Origin: Acidimicrobiaceae bacterium | GTDB lineage: Bacteria; Actinomycetota; Acidimicrobiia; Acidimicrobiales; RAAP-2 | Reading direction: 5' to 3' | Assembly: GCA_027451285.1 (NCBI GenBank) | Contig: DAIDJP010000033.1 | Location: forward strand, 1-56,592 | DNA: 56,592 nucleotides | Shown here: one piece after another, positions 20,697 to 28,697 of the stretch | Layout of the letters: each line of letters opens with the position of its first letter | Position numbering within the stretch: position 1 is the stretch's first letter | The notes under the pieces: model-generated | The model's database searches: none | Told to the model about the DNA's origin: nothing | What the model saw: only the letters and a program-made list of their open reading frames with translations | Position numbers and translations under genes: made by a program

Positions 20697-21761
20697 GTGC
20701 TGCGCATCTTCCCGCGTCGTTCGCTCGACGTTCGATACTTCACCGACGATCCGGCGCGCGAGCTTGAGGGACTGCGCCCGCAGGGACCGGGCTGGTGGCT
20801 GCGCGGAGCGGGCGACACCACGGATCCCGAGTGCGTGCGCGGCGTCCTCACGTCGAGCGAGAGGGCGAGCGTGGTGGGCTACGACATCGTCCTCGCAGCG
20901 CCGCGGCCGGTGTCGGTCCTGCTCGCCATCGACGAGTCCTCCGGCGCGGCCCTGGTGGCCGCGCACCGTCACGCCGTGGCGGCGGCACTGGGTTATCTCG
21001 AGGAGCGTGGGTTGAGCGTTCGCTCCCAACTGGCCGGTGAGCGTTACGACCACGCCGCGCGCTGGGAGAGTGTCGTGGCCTACACGCACGGGGTCAACCG
21101 TCACGGCGAGCCTCACCTCCACGACCACGTCCTGGTCGGCGCCAGACCCACCGGCGAGGACGCGGTGCTCGATCGGCGCGGACTCTCCGCGCACGCGAGC
21201 GCGGCGGACGCGCTCTATCTCGCCGCACTACGCCACGAGGTGAACGCCCGCACCCCGTGGCGAGCCTGGCGCTCCTTTCAGGGTGTCGAGCACGTCGTCG
21301 GCGTCGACGAGGGCTATCGGGTGCTGTGGGGCGGACATCACGAGGGTCGCGGTGAGAAGATTCACTGGTCCCGCGAGGAGGCCCGCGCGACCTGGCGCGA
21401 CGACCTGGCGCGCTACCACCTCGAGGGCGCACCGTCCGCGCCGGATCGCACCTTTGACCCGCACGCCTTCGCCGCGTCCTTCGAGGGAGCGCTCACTGTG
21501 ACGCGCCGTCAGGTCGTGCAGGCGTGGGCCCACGCGTCGACCTTCGGTGAGCGCTTCGCGCGTATTGACACGGGTCTCGACTCACTCGCGCCCGATCTGA
21601 TCCACGAGCGCGGCGTGCGTGAGGCGTCGATCACGGTGGCGCGCGCTCGCGGCTTCGCGCCCTCGATTTCACGCCTGCACGCGCTCGATCGAGTGCGTGA
21701 TTCAGCGCGTCACCGGGAGCGTGAGCGCGACTCGCGCGAGAGCTCGGCGCGCTCGAGGTAG
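20697..21761 (+). CDS. TrwC/MobF-type relaxase domain protein
   Basis: A 354-residue protein matching only the relaxase domain of TrwC/TraI proteins, which nick one DNA strand at an oriT and stay bound through a tyrosine. Seen: a single candidate nucleophile Tyr14 in DVRYFTDD, the strand GYDIVLAAPRPVSVLLAI, and a metal triad His131, His142, His144 in HGVNRHGEPHLHDHVLV with the same 11 and 2 spacing as TrwC His150, 161, 163. The helicase domain of full MobF relaxases (near 1000 residues) is absent. The C-terminus is Arg/Glu/Ser-rich and overlaps the facing coupling ATPase gene by 52 bases. AAGGGGG lies 5 bases before GTG 20697; GTG 20679 is possible. Confidence 0.85.
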   Translation: MLRIFPRRSLDVRYFTDDPARELEGLRPQGPGWWLRGAGDTTDPECVRGVLTSSERASVVGYDIVLAAPRPVSVLLAIDESSGAALVAAHRHAVAAALGYLEERGLSVRSQLAGERYDHAARWESVVAYTHGVNRHGEPHLHDHVLVGARPTGEDAVLDRRGLSAHASAADALYLAALRHEVNARTPWRAWRSFQGVEHVVGVDEGYRVLWGGHHEGRGEKIHWSREEARATWRDDLARYHLEGAPSAPDRTFDPHAFAASFEGALTVTRRQVVQAWAHASTFGERFARIDTGLDSLAPDLIHERGVREASITVARARGFAPSISRLHALDRVRDSARHRERERDSRESSARSR

Positions 21762-23020
21762 CGCGAGAAGCGCGCGTCACGATGGGCCGGAGTCAGTTCG
21801 ATCCAGTTCATCGTCTTGTCCGTGGCGAGCCCGAGGGCGTAGCCGGGCCGGCCACGGGCCAGATTCGCCACGCTGGCCCGGTCGCGTTCGACCCAGCTGG
21901 TGGTCGTGCCCCCGGGACGACCCCAGGTGCGCCGCTGGTGCGCCACGCTGGGCGTCAGGTGACGTCCGGCCAGGTGGTGGAGGAGCTCGAGGGTCGCACG
22001 GTCCGCCACTCCCGGTAGGACAACGGTGGTGGCGAAGAGGGAGACGAACCCGTCGGCGGCGCCGCCCCAGCGCGCCCGAGCCTGACTGAGGTCCTGAAGG
22101 CAGGCCATCGTCACCACTCCCTGGCCGCCCCCCTCGGAAACGACGCCGGCGAGTCGCGGTAGCGGGGCCACGTTGGCGACCTCGTCGAGGGCGAGCAGCA
22201 GCCGGGCACCCTGCGCGTGACGGTCGTACGTGGAGTGGACTACGTGCTCGACGAGTCCAACCACGAGCGGAACACTGAGCGCTTGATGTCGGCTGGGCGC
22301 CACCACGTGGAGTTGGTGGGGCCCACGAAGGAACTCGTCGACGTCGAGCGGCGCCGCTCGCGCCGCTTCGCGCGCGGCGTCGGTGCGCACTCCAGCGAGC
22401 AGACCCGAGGTCGTCGACCAGATTCCCGATCGTTCGCGCTCCTCCGTGGAGAGCACTCCGCTGAGCAGTGAGACCGACGGATGACCATCGCCGTAGCGTT
22501 CTTTCAGCATGTCGTGCGCGTCGAGTGCGCGACGTTGATCGACGCGCGACGCGAGCTGACCCAGTGACTCGCCGTTCAGCGCGGCGGCGTGCAGGAGGGG
22601 AGCGAGCAGTGCACTCGCTCGCTCGGTCCAGTGATCGTCACCGCGTTCAGCGCGACCTCGCCGCGCGACGTCGACGAGACTGCGCGTCGCCATCATCGCG
22701 CCGTCCCAGGAACGTGCCTGATGAATGGGTGAATATCCGACACGATGGACGCCGGGTGGCGTGCGAATCGTGCCGGAAGGATCGAACAGCAGCGTGGCGC
22801 CATCACCGCGCGCTCCGGCCATGATGCCGACGACGTCGTCTTTGGTCGACGTCACGAGAGCACTGCGCGTCGTCGACAGCAAGTTCGGAATCACGAGTGA
22901 GGACGTCTTGCCGCTTCGACTTGGACCGAGTACGAGCGTCGAACGTTCACTCCCACTGAAGACGTCGCCGTTGCGACCACGCCCGAGATAGATGCCGCGA
23001 TCTTCGATCACGAAAAACAA
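21710..23020 (-). CDS. VirD4/TraG-type coupling ATPase
   Basis: A 436-residue ATPase of the type IV coupling protein family, which pumps relaxase-DNA complexes to a secretion channel. Walker A is GPSRSGKTS at 32-40; Walker B is RLLLALDEVANV followed by PLPRLAGVVSEGGGQGV, the strongly conserved T4CP region. The N-terminal transmembrane hairpin of VirD4 is absent, so it would be soluble (TraG/MobC-like short form). The start is TTG 23020 or GTG 23011, undecided. It faces the relaxase gene and overlaps its end. No VirB or other channel genes are in the window. Confidence 0.87.
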   Translation of the reverse strand: MFFVIEDRGIYLGRGRNGDVFSGSERSTLVLGPSRSGKTSSLVIPNLLSTTRSALVTSTKDDVVGIMAGARGDGATLLFDPSGTIRTPPGVHRVGYSPIHQARSWDGAMMATRSLVDVARRGRAERGDDHWTERASALLAPLLHAAALNGESLGQLASRVDQRRALDAHDMLKERYGDGHPSVSLLSGVLSTEERERSGIWSTTSGLLAGVRTDAAREAARAAPLDVDEFLRGPHQLHVVAPSRHQALSVPLVVGLVEHVVHSTYDRHAQGARLLLALDEVANVAPLPRLAGVVSEGGGQGVVTMACLQDLSQARARWGGAADGFVSLFATTVVLPGVADRATLELLHHLAGRHLTPSVAHQRRTWGRPGGTTTSWVERDRASVANLARGRPGYALGLATDKTMNWIELTPAHRDARFSRYLERAELSRESRSRSR

Positions 23021-23305
23021 ACGTCGTAAAAAGTGTCGAAATGCTTGACATTGGGGTGTAGACCGAGTGAACTTTTAGATGTCCTTCTGCGGAGGAGGTT
23101 CACGTTCACCGGATGTGTTGCTAGCAGTCCATTCGGAGAGCGCTTCACCGCGAGGGGCCGTGCACTGCGGTCGGTCGTTGTACAGCGAGGACGCTGGGCG
23201 ATACACGAGCGAGTTCACGTTTGTCAGTGGGGTGTCAAGAGGCGAATCACCACGGTGGTGATCGCGACTCCACGCTGATTCAACGTTGAGTCCCAAGGAG
23301 GGAAA
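23021..23305. other. Intergenic region between coupling ATPase and basic repeat protein
   Basis: 285 bases, AT-richer than the surroundings at its left end, serving as upstream region for both divergent genes. A TTGACA occurs at 23045-23050 on plus but no matching -10. The only clear element is the palindrome at 23246-23262. Short open frames here have no recognisable protein character. Confidence 0.5.
23246..23262. promoter_or_regulatory. 17-bp palindrome, candidate operator
   Basis: Perfect inverted repeat ATCACCAC-G-GTGGTGAT centred at 23254, about 50 bases before the GTG of the basic repeat protein. Size and position fit a dimeric repressor or activator site; no regulator is identified. 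Confidence 0.4.
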
Positions 23306-23596
23306 GTGGCAACTGCCGCGAAGAAGAAGGCTCCGGCCAAGAAGGCTCCGGCCAAGAAGGCCGCCGCCAAGAAGGTAGCCAAGAAGGCTCCGGCCAAGAA
23401 GGCTCCGGCCAAGAAGGCCGCCGCCAAGAAGGCTCCGGCCAAGAAGGCCGCCGCCAAGAAGGTAGCCAAGAAGGCTCCGGCCAAGAAGGCCGCCGCCAAG
23501 AAGGCTCCGGCCCGCAAGGCTGCTGCCAAGAAGGCTCCGGCCCGCAAGGCTGCTGCCAAGAAGGCTCCGGCCCGCAAGGCTGCCGCCAAGAAGTAG
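23306..23596 (+). CDS. Lys/Ala/Pro-repeat basic protein (histone H1-like)
   Basis: A 96-residue low-complexity protein almost wholly of Lys, Ala and Pro with a few Arg and Val. It is built from units such as KKAPA and KKAAA, ending in three tandem copies of [10 protein letters not shown]. Such tails occur in actinobacterial HU proteins and in histone H1-like DNA-compacting proteins; here the tail stands alone without an HU fold. A strong ribosome site (AAGGAGGG, 23295-23302) precedes the GTG, so it is probably well expressed. It should bind DNA or RNA by charge. The low complexity makes homology weak evidence. Confidence 0.75.
   Translation: MATAAKKKAPAKKAPAKKAAAKKVAKKAPAKKAPAKKAAAKKAPAKKAAAKKVAKKAPAKKAAAKKAPARKAAAKKAPARKAAAKKAPARKAAAKK
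23318..23594 (+). repeat. Internal tandem repeats in the basic-protein gene
   Basis: The coding DNA is made of near-identical 12-15 base blocks (AAGAAGGCTCCGGCC, AAGAAGGCCGCCGCC). A larger block ending in AAGAAGGTAGCC occurs twice, and a 30-base unit with CCGGCCCGCAAG occurs three times at the 3' end. Such a structure is prone to length change by slippage. Confidence 0.85.
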
Positions 23597-23620
23597 CACT
23601 TCTCCTAGGAGAACGGCACG

Positions 23621-23644
23621 TGAGGGGGTCTTCGGACCCCCTCA
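23621..23644. terminator. Bidirectional hairpin between the basic-protein gene and cofC
   Basis: Perfect 10-bp stem TGAGGGGGTC / GACCCCCTCA with a TTCG tetraloop. It lies 25 bases after the stop of the plus-strand gene and its right end includes the cofC stop codon. No T run follows on either strand, so termination would rely on the stem alone. Confidence 0.6.
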
Positions 23645-24214
23645 CCTGCTGTCTGGGCGCAAGTCGTCAATCACGTCGACGTCCCAGGACCACGGCGAGT
23701 CCGAGATGACAGCGCAGTTCAGACCGAGGCGTTGAGCTTCGCGGCGATGGTGGGCCAGGGAGTTCGCCCCGTAGCCGAAGCGAAAGTCGAGGCCGGTCGC
23801 CAGTGCCAGAACGTTGGTCCCGCGTCCGTGGCGATCCGCGACCAGGGTCACCCCCTCGACGGGTTCGAAGTCTCCGAGACCCGCGGGATCGGCGAGATCC
23901 GCGTGGACGATCATCAGCCGATCGAATTTCGCCCCCAGGCGCGCGTACGCGTCGGTCACGGCGCCGGAGAGTGTGCGCGCGCTGGTCATGATGGCCTCAA
24001 CCGACAGCGACGCGGCGAACGCCGCCACGTCGTGATCCTCGGTCACCACGTACGTCGGACGCACTCGTGCGGCCTCAATCACCCCGCGTGCGAGACGCCA
24101 GACCAGCGCGTCGACGTCGCGCGCCCCTGCGCGGCGAAGGCGTTGTTTGGCCGCCGTCACGCGTTTGAGAGGGACCACGATCGCGAGATCTCCTGAGTGG
24201 TCATGGCGGGTCAT
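23642..24214 (-). CDS. cofC: 2-phospho-L-lactate/PEP guanylyltransferase (F420 synthesis)
   Basis: Transfers GMP from GTP to 2-phospholactate or phosphoenolpyruvate, giving the side-chain precursor of coenzyme F420. The 190 residues show the nucleotidyltransferase P-loop region VVPLKRVTAAKQRLR, the metal site LMIVHADLADPAGL, and the family signature VADRHGRGTNVLAL. Length is slightly short but complete. In actinobacteria the enzyme (FbiD) is thought to use phosphoenolpyruvate. cofD/fbiA and fbiB are not in the window. Divergent from rnhB with -10 boxes on both strands. Confidence 0.9.
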   Translation of the reverse strand: MTRHDHSGDLAIVVPLKRVTAAKQRLRRAGARDVDALVWRLARGVIEAARVRPTYVVTEDHDVAAFAASLSVEAIMTSARTLSGAVTDAYARLGAKFDRLMIVHADLADPAGLGDFEPVEGVTLVADRHGRGTNVLALATGLDFRFGYGANSLAHHRREAQRLGLNCAVISDSPWSWDVDVIDDLRPDSR

Positions 24215-24222
24215 CGACGTGA

Positions 24223-24228
24223 ATGCTA
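24223..24228 (-). promoter_or_regulatory. -10 box for cofC
   Basis: TAGCAT on the minus strand, 8 bases before the cofC ATG. Confidence 0.4.
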
Positions 24229-24236
24229 GGACTCAC

Positions 24237-24242
24237 TAGCCT
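24237..24242 (+). promoter_or_regulatory. -10 box for leaderless rnhB
   Basis: TAGCCT 6 bases before the rnhB GTG at 24249. Confidence 0.55.
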
Positions 24243-24248
24243 GACGTC

Positions 24249-24905
24249 GTGGCGTCGGCCGTCGATCTCTTGCGTCACGAACGCGCGCTGATCTCCCGCG
24301 GCGACGTGGTCGTCGGACTTGACGAGGTGGGTCGTGGCTCACTGGCCGGACCGCTGGTGGTGGGTGCGGTCACCCTCAGCGTCGTGAAGGACCCTCCCGA
24401 GGGACTCGACGACTCGAAGGCACTCAGCCCCCGTCAGCGCGAGACTCTCGTGCCCGAGCTCGAACGTTGGTGCGACGAATGGTCCCTGGGATGGGCCAGC
24501 GCGGTGGAGATCGACGAGTGGGGGCTCGCGATGGCACTCAGCGTCGCGGCCACCCGGGCGATCAACGGATTGGCCCGGCGCCCGAGCTTCGCTCTGGTGG
24601 ACGGTTCGCACAACTTCCTGCGTGCGCCGCGCGACGTCTCCTTCGGGGTTGACGCACCCCCGGCCGCCTACGCCGATCTCGCCCACACGACCATCGTGAG
24701 GGGCGATTCGGCCAGCGCGGTGATCGCCGCCGCATCGGTCATCGCCAAGGTCCGAAGGGACCAGTACATGCGCGAACTGCACGCGCAGTGCCCGCACTAC
24801 GCCTGGGAATCCAACAAGGGCTACGGCAGCGCGGCCCACCTCACGGCGCTGCGGGCGCTCGGGCCCTCGGTCCACCATCGTCGGAGCTGGAAACTGCCTA
24901 ATTAG
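24249..24905 (+). CDS. rnhB: Ribonuclease HII
   Basis: Cuts RNA in RNA-DNA hybrids and removes single ribonucleotides from DNA. The 218 residues show the catalytic DEVGRGSLAGPLVVGAV (Asp25, Glu26), ALVDGSHNF with a further Asp, and ASVIAKVRRDQYM with the last acidic residue. The GTG start is 6 bases after TAGCCT. Transcribed away from cofC; the next gene begins 62 bases on. Confidence 0.95.
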   Translation: MASAVDLLRHERALISRGDVVVGLDEVGRGSLAGPLVVGAVTLSVVKDPPEGLDDSKALSPRQRETLVPELERWCDEWSLGWASAVEIDEWGLAMALSVAATRAINGLARRPSFALVDGSHNFLRAPRDVSFGVDAPPAAYADLAHTTIVRGDSASAVIAAASVIAKVRRDQYMRELHAQCPHYAWESNKGYGSAAHLTALRALGPSVHHRRSWKLPN

Positions 24906-24967
24906 GGCCGCATTCGGGCCCCCGGCGAGCGGGTCGATTAGGCACCACGGGGTAGGATTAGCACACT

Positions 24968-26995
24968 ATGTCTTCGCTGCTCTCGGTAACAAATTTGAAG
25001 GTTCAATTCTCGTCCCGGCAGAACTTTGTCACCGCGGTCGACGACTTCTCTCTCACCATCAATCCCGGTGAGTGCGTGGGTCTCGTGGGCGAGTCCGGAT
25101 GCGGCAAAACGACGACGGGCCTGGCGATTATGCGCCTGCTGCCCAACAACGGCCACATCGCCGGCGGCACGATCGAACTCGACGGGGTCAACCTCGCCAC
25201 GCTCTCGGAAAAGGAGATGCAGTCCCATCGTGGCAACGCGGTGGCTCTCATCCCCCAGGACCCGATGAGCTCACTCAATCCCACGATGAAGATAGGCCGC
25301 CAGATCGGCGAGGGCCTGCGGATCCACACCGGCGCGAGCGAGGCCGAGGCCCGCAAGCGAGCCCTCGAGGTCCTCGAGATGGTCGACATGCCCCGTCCGG
25401 CCGAGCGGCTCGACCAGTACCCCTTCGAGCTCTCGGGCGGGTTGCGCCAGCGCGTCATCATTGCCATGGGCCTCGTGTGCAATCCCAAGCTCCTGATCGC
25501 CGACGAGCCGACCACCGCCCTTGACGTCACGATTCAGGCCCAGATCCTGGACCTCATCGACAATCTCCGCGTGCAGCTCAACATGGGTGTGCTGTTGATC
25601 ACCCACGACATGGGCGTGATCGCGGGGCGCAGCGACCGCGTGGTCGTGATGTACGCGGGCAAGCGGGCCGAGCAGGCCGCGACGATGGAGCTTTTCCACC
25701 GGATGCACCACCCCTACACGCAGGCGCTGCTGGCCTCGATGCCCAACCTGGAGAACGCCTCGAAGCACGAGCTGGCCTCGATCGCCGGTCTGCCGCCGGA
25801 CCTCTCACGCGAGATCATCGGCTGCCGTTTCGCCCCGCGCTGCGCGTACGCGACCGACGAGTGTCGAGCGACTGAGCCGGAGTTCACCGTGGCTGACGAG
25901 CACGGCTTTGCGTGCTTCCACCCGGTCAACGGCCCGGCTCCCGTCGTCGTGCGATCGCGCGAGGCGGCCGTGGCCTCGGGCGCGCCTCGCAAGGAGCTGC
26001 TGCGCGTCGAGAGTCTGGTCAAGGAGTTCCCGATCAAGGCCGGGCTGATCCGCCACAAGGTGGGGGCCCTCAGCGCCGTGTCCAACGTGAGCTTCTCGAT
26101 CAACGAGGGCGAGACGTTTGGACTGGTGGGCGAGTCAGGCTGCGGCAAGACCACGATCGGGCGCATGGTGGTTGGCCTGGACCGGCCCACGGGCGGCGAG
26201 GTCTACTTCGACAACAAGCTCGTCTCGGCGAAGGGCCACAAGCCGTCGCGCGAGGATCGGCGCGAGCGTCAGATGATGTTCCAGGACCCCTACTCGTCGC
26301 TGAATCCACGTATGAAGGTGGCCCAGATCCTCGCCGAGCCCCTACAGGTTCAGCACGAGGGCACCCGCGCCGAGCGCGCTGAGCGGGTGTCGGAGCTGCT
26401 GCTGTCGGTGGGCCTCGAGCCGCGCGCCGCGGACCGCTATCCCCACGAGTTCTCCGGTGGCCAGCGCCAGCGCATCGGCCTGGCGCGCGCCCTGGCGCTG
26501 AACCCGCGGCTCATCGTGGCCGACGAACCGGTGTCCGCGCTCGACGTTTCGATCCAGGCCCAGATTCTGAACCTGATGAAGGACCTTCAAAAGGACCACA
26601 ACCTCTCGTACGTGTTCGTCTCCCACGACCTCGCCGTCGTGTACTACATGGCCGACACCATTGGCGTCATGTACCTCGGCAAGATCGTCGAGATCGGCGA
26701 CGCCGAGTCCGTCTTCCGCACGCCGGCCCACCCCTACACCCAGGGCCTGCTCGACGCGGTTCCCGTTCCCGAGCCGGAAGAGGCCCGCGCCCGCCGCGGC
26801 CGTCAGGTCACGGGCGAACTGCCCTCACCGGTGAACCCGCCGTCGGGGTGTCGCTTCCGCACGCGCTGCCCACGGGCCCAGGACATCTGCGCGATCGAAG
26901 AGCCGATGTTCCAGACCTTCGGACCCACTCAAGAGGCGGCGTGCCACTTCCCGCTGCGCACGCCGGTCACTCTCACGGCGTCGCGTAGCGCCTAG
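24968..26995 (+). CDS. Fused DppD-DppF peptide ABC transporter ATPase
   Basis: Energises peptide (or nickel/oligosaccharide-type) uptake. Two complete ABC domains in one 675-residue chain: Walker A GESGCGKTT at 41-49 and again at 388-396; signatures LSGGLRQRV and FSGGQRQRI; Walker B followed by DEPTTALDV and DEPVSALDV. Each half ends in the Cys-rich oligopeptide/dipeptide C-terminal motif (CRFAPRCAYATDEC; CRFRTRCPRAQDIC), so it is a DppD-DppF fusion and not a duplication of one domain. The matching permeases and binding protein are on the opposite strand beyond a 745-base gap. A TAGGAT box lies 9 bases before the ATG. Confidence 0.93.
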   Translation: MSSLLSVTNLKVQFSSRQNFVTAVDDFSLTINPGECVGLVGESGCGKTTTGLAIMRLLPNNGHIAGGTIELDGVNLATLSEKEMQSHRGNAVALIPQDPMSSLNPTMKIGRQIGEGLRIHTGASEAEARKRALEVLEMVDMPRPAERLDQYPFELSGGLRQRVIIAMGLVCNPKLLIADEPTTALDVTIQAQILDLIDNLRVQLNMGVLLITHDMGVIAGRSDRVVVMYAGKRAEQAATMELFHRMHHPYTQALLASMPNLENASKHELASIAGLPPDLSREIIGCRFAPRCAYATDECRATEPEFTVADEHGFACFHPVNGPAPVVVRSREAAVASGAPRKELLRVESLVKEFPIKAGLIRHKVGALSAVSNVSFSINEGETFGLVGESGCGKTTIGRMVVGLDRPTGGEVYFDNKLVSAKGHKPSREDRRERQMMFQDPYSSLNPRMKVAQILAEPLQVQHEGTRAERAERVSELLLSVGLEPRAADRYPHEFSGGQRQRIGLARALALNPRLIVADEPVSALDVSIQAQILNLMKDLQKDHNLSYVFVSHDLAVVYYMADTIGVMYLGKIVEIGDAESVFRTPAHPYTQGLLDAVPVPEPEEARARRGRQVTGELPSPVNPPSGCRFRTRCPRAQDICAIEEPMFQTFGPTQEAACHFPLRTPVTLTASRSA

Positions 26996-27129
26996 TTCTC
27001 GCAGACTTCCCATACTCGACGGAATCGGACGATCGCGTTCATCGGAGGGTTGCTCGTACTCTTGAGCGTCCGTCGTAGCTTCACCCACGCGAGCTCGGTA
27101 CTCGAGGCGTCCTCGTCGCGACACGTCGT
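26996..27129. other. Gap after the fused ATPase gene
   Basis: 134 bases with no gene or hairpin I can support. Together with the pseudogene and inverted repeat that follow, it forms a 745-base stretch without an intact gene between the two halves of the transporter locus. Confidence 0.5.
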
Positions 27130-27581
27130 TTACGTTTTGCGCAGATAGTCGGCAAGATTCTCCAGAGACGAGTCCCGTCGCGCGACGTGGTCCTCGGCGA
27201 AGATCGCGTCGGTCACGTTCTCGGCGATGATGTCCACCTTGGCGCGCCCCGCCATGGTGGACTCCCAGGTCATGGTCATGGTGCCCGCGAAGCGGGGGTC
27301 GTTGCCGACGAAGTCAACTGCCAGCACGACCCTCGCTCCTGGGAAGAGGGCGAGGACTCACCTCGATGGCGTTGGAAACGGCCGTGGCCTTGCCGGGCGA
27401 ACTGGTCGGGTTGTCGAAGCTCAACCATGCGAAACGAGCCACCGGGTGCAGATCGAATCGGTCGAACCTTCCGGACATGACCGCGGGATAACCGCGCGGC
27501 CAAGGCGTGCACGTCGGCGAGAGCGGAAACGACCGTTTCCAGTGAGGGGATCACCCGTTGACTTCGGTCGGTTCGAGGCAT
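27130..27581 (-). pseudogene. Degraded SRPBCC/AHSA1-like protein gene (several frameshifts)
   Basis: Reading minus from ATG 27581, pieces of one START-like protein of about 150 residues appear in changing frames: MPRTDRSQRVIPSLETVVSA with ADVHALAARLSRG, then MSGRFDRFDLHP, then GGSFRMV, then LSFDNPTSSPGKATAVSNAI, then VLALFPGARVVLAVDFVGND and DPRFAGTMTMTWEST to the stop at 27130. In order they match SRPBCC proteins of the type with HPGGSFRM and FAGTMTMTW. At least four shifts are needed, near 27479, 27438, 27425 and 27357. The gene is therefore dead unless the assembly is wrong; the number and spread of shifts argue for real decay. Confidence 0.82.
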
Positions 27582-27649
27582 CAGGAGGGTGAGCCAACGC
27601 CGGTCGCCCACTGGAAGGGGCACTGGGCGCCCTGAAGAACAGCACCGGT

Positions 27650-27692
27650 TGGTTTCGCGTCAGTCACTCCGAGTGTGACTGACGCGAAACCA
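27650..27692. repeat. Perfect 18-bp inverted repeat
   Basis: TGGTTTCGCGTCAGTCAC (27650-27667) and its exact reverse complement (27675-27692) separated by 7 bases. It lies 49 bases past the stop of the minus-strand permease gene. No T run follows on either strand, so it may be a terminator, a protein site or the remnant of a mobile element. Confidence 0.8.
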
Positions 27693-27740
27693 GTCTTCAC
27701 GCGGTGGCTGGACCGCTCTGCAGAGCCTCGAAGTGAGGTT

Positions 27741-28697
27741 CTATCGCTCGATGAGGCGAACTTCGAAGGCGTCGCGCAGGGCGTCACCGATGTAGTTGAT
27801 TGAGACGACCACGAGGATGAAGATCGTCGCCAGCGGGAAGACCTCCCACCAGTAACCGTTCTGGATCTGGACCGAGCCGGCCTGGAGCATGGTGCCCCAG
27901 TCTGTCTGCGGCGTCTGGATCCCAAGGCCGAGGAAGCCTAGGGCCGAGAGGAAGAGGATGGCGTCGGCCACGGAGAAGGTGGCCACGGTCACGATGTTGC
28001 TGATCGAGTTCGGGAACACGTGACGGCGGATGATGTGCATCTTGCCCGCTCCCATGGCGGTGGCCGCTTGGGAGTACTCGAGATTTCGAATGAGGAGGGC
28101 GTCACCTCGAATGATACGGGCGTTGCCCCACCACAGCGAGAATCCGATGATCCCAATGAGGAACGTCGTCGAACGGCCGAAGATCGAGATCAGTGTGATG
28201 AGCAGGAACAGGTAGGGGATTGAGAGGAAGGCGTCCAGGATACGCATCATGACCGTGTCGGTGAAGCCGGCCATGAAGCCCGAGATCATGCCGTAGACGG
28301 TGCCGATGACGATGGTGATGAAACCAGAGAGGAAGCCCAGGGTCAGCGAGTACTCACCGCCGTAGAAGATGCGCCCGAGTTCGTCGAAGCCGGAACTGTC
28401 GGTGCCGAGGGGGTGCGCCCACGACGGGGGCTGGTTCCAGGGGATGTTGAAGGTCGCGGCCTGGTTCGTCTGGTTCGTGGGGTGCAGCCAGGGGACGAGG
28501 TAGCACGCGGCGGTGACGATGAAGAGGAAGACGACGGAGGCGACCGCCAGCTTGTTGTGCGAGAAGATCGCCAGGCGCTGGCGCCAGAGGGGGATGATCT
28601 CGTCGTCGGTCTTGGGGATCGCCGGACGGATCTCGCGCGACGTGGGAAGCCGATCGATCGTCTCGTGGAGAATCTCGGGGCTGATCTGTTCGGTCAT
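27741..28697 (-). CDS. dppC: Peptide ABC transporter permease, DppC type
   Basis: Inner-membrane permease of 318 residues. It has a cytoplasmic N-terminal arm of about 45 residues, a first span at about 50-70 (LAVASVVFLFIVTAACYLV), a periplasmic part with NQPPSWAHPLGTDSSGFDE as in DppC, then five spans. The EAA loop for the ATPase is AATAMGAGKMHIIRRHVFPN. Its ATG overlaps the stop of the DppB-type gene by 4 bases. By eye this gene and the next are less GC-rich than their neighbours. Confidence 0.93.
   Translation of the reverse strand: MTEQISPEILHETIDRLPTSREIRPAIPKTDDEIIPLWRQRLAIFSHNKLAVASVVFLFIVTAACYLVPWLHPTNQTNQAATFNIPWNQPPSWAHPLGTDSSGFDELGRIFYGGEYSLTLGFLSGFITIVIGTVYGMISGFMAGFTDTVMMRILDAFLSIPYLFLLITLISIFGRSTTFLIGIIGFSLWWGNARIIRGDALLIRNLEYSQAATAMGAGKMHIIRRHVFPNSISNIVTVATFSVADAILFLSALGFLGLGIQTPQTDWGTMLQAGSVQIQNGYWWEVFPLATIFILVVVSINYIGDALRDAFEVRLIER

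Noticed and set aside
23033..23278. Small open frames between the coupling ATPase and the basic protein
   Set aside because: No ribosome site, no conserved features, and they overlap the likely regulatory region.
23318..23594. CRISPR-like or other repeat array
   Set aside because: The repeats are in-frame codon repeats of a Lys/Ala/Pro protein with no spacers; no CRISPR array is seen anywhere in the window.
24903..24925. Possible terminator after rnhB (GGGCC / GGCCC)
   Set aside because: Only 5 bp with a 7-base loop and no T run; too weak to call.
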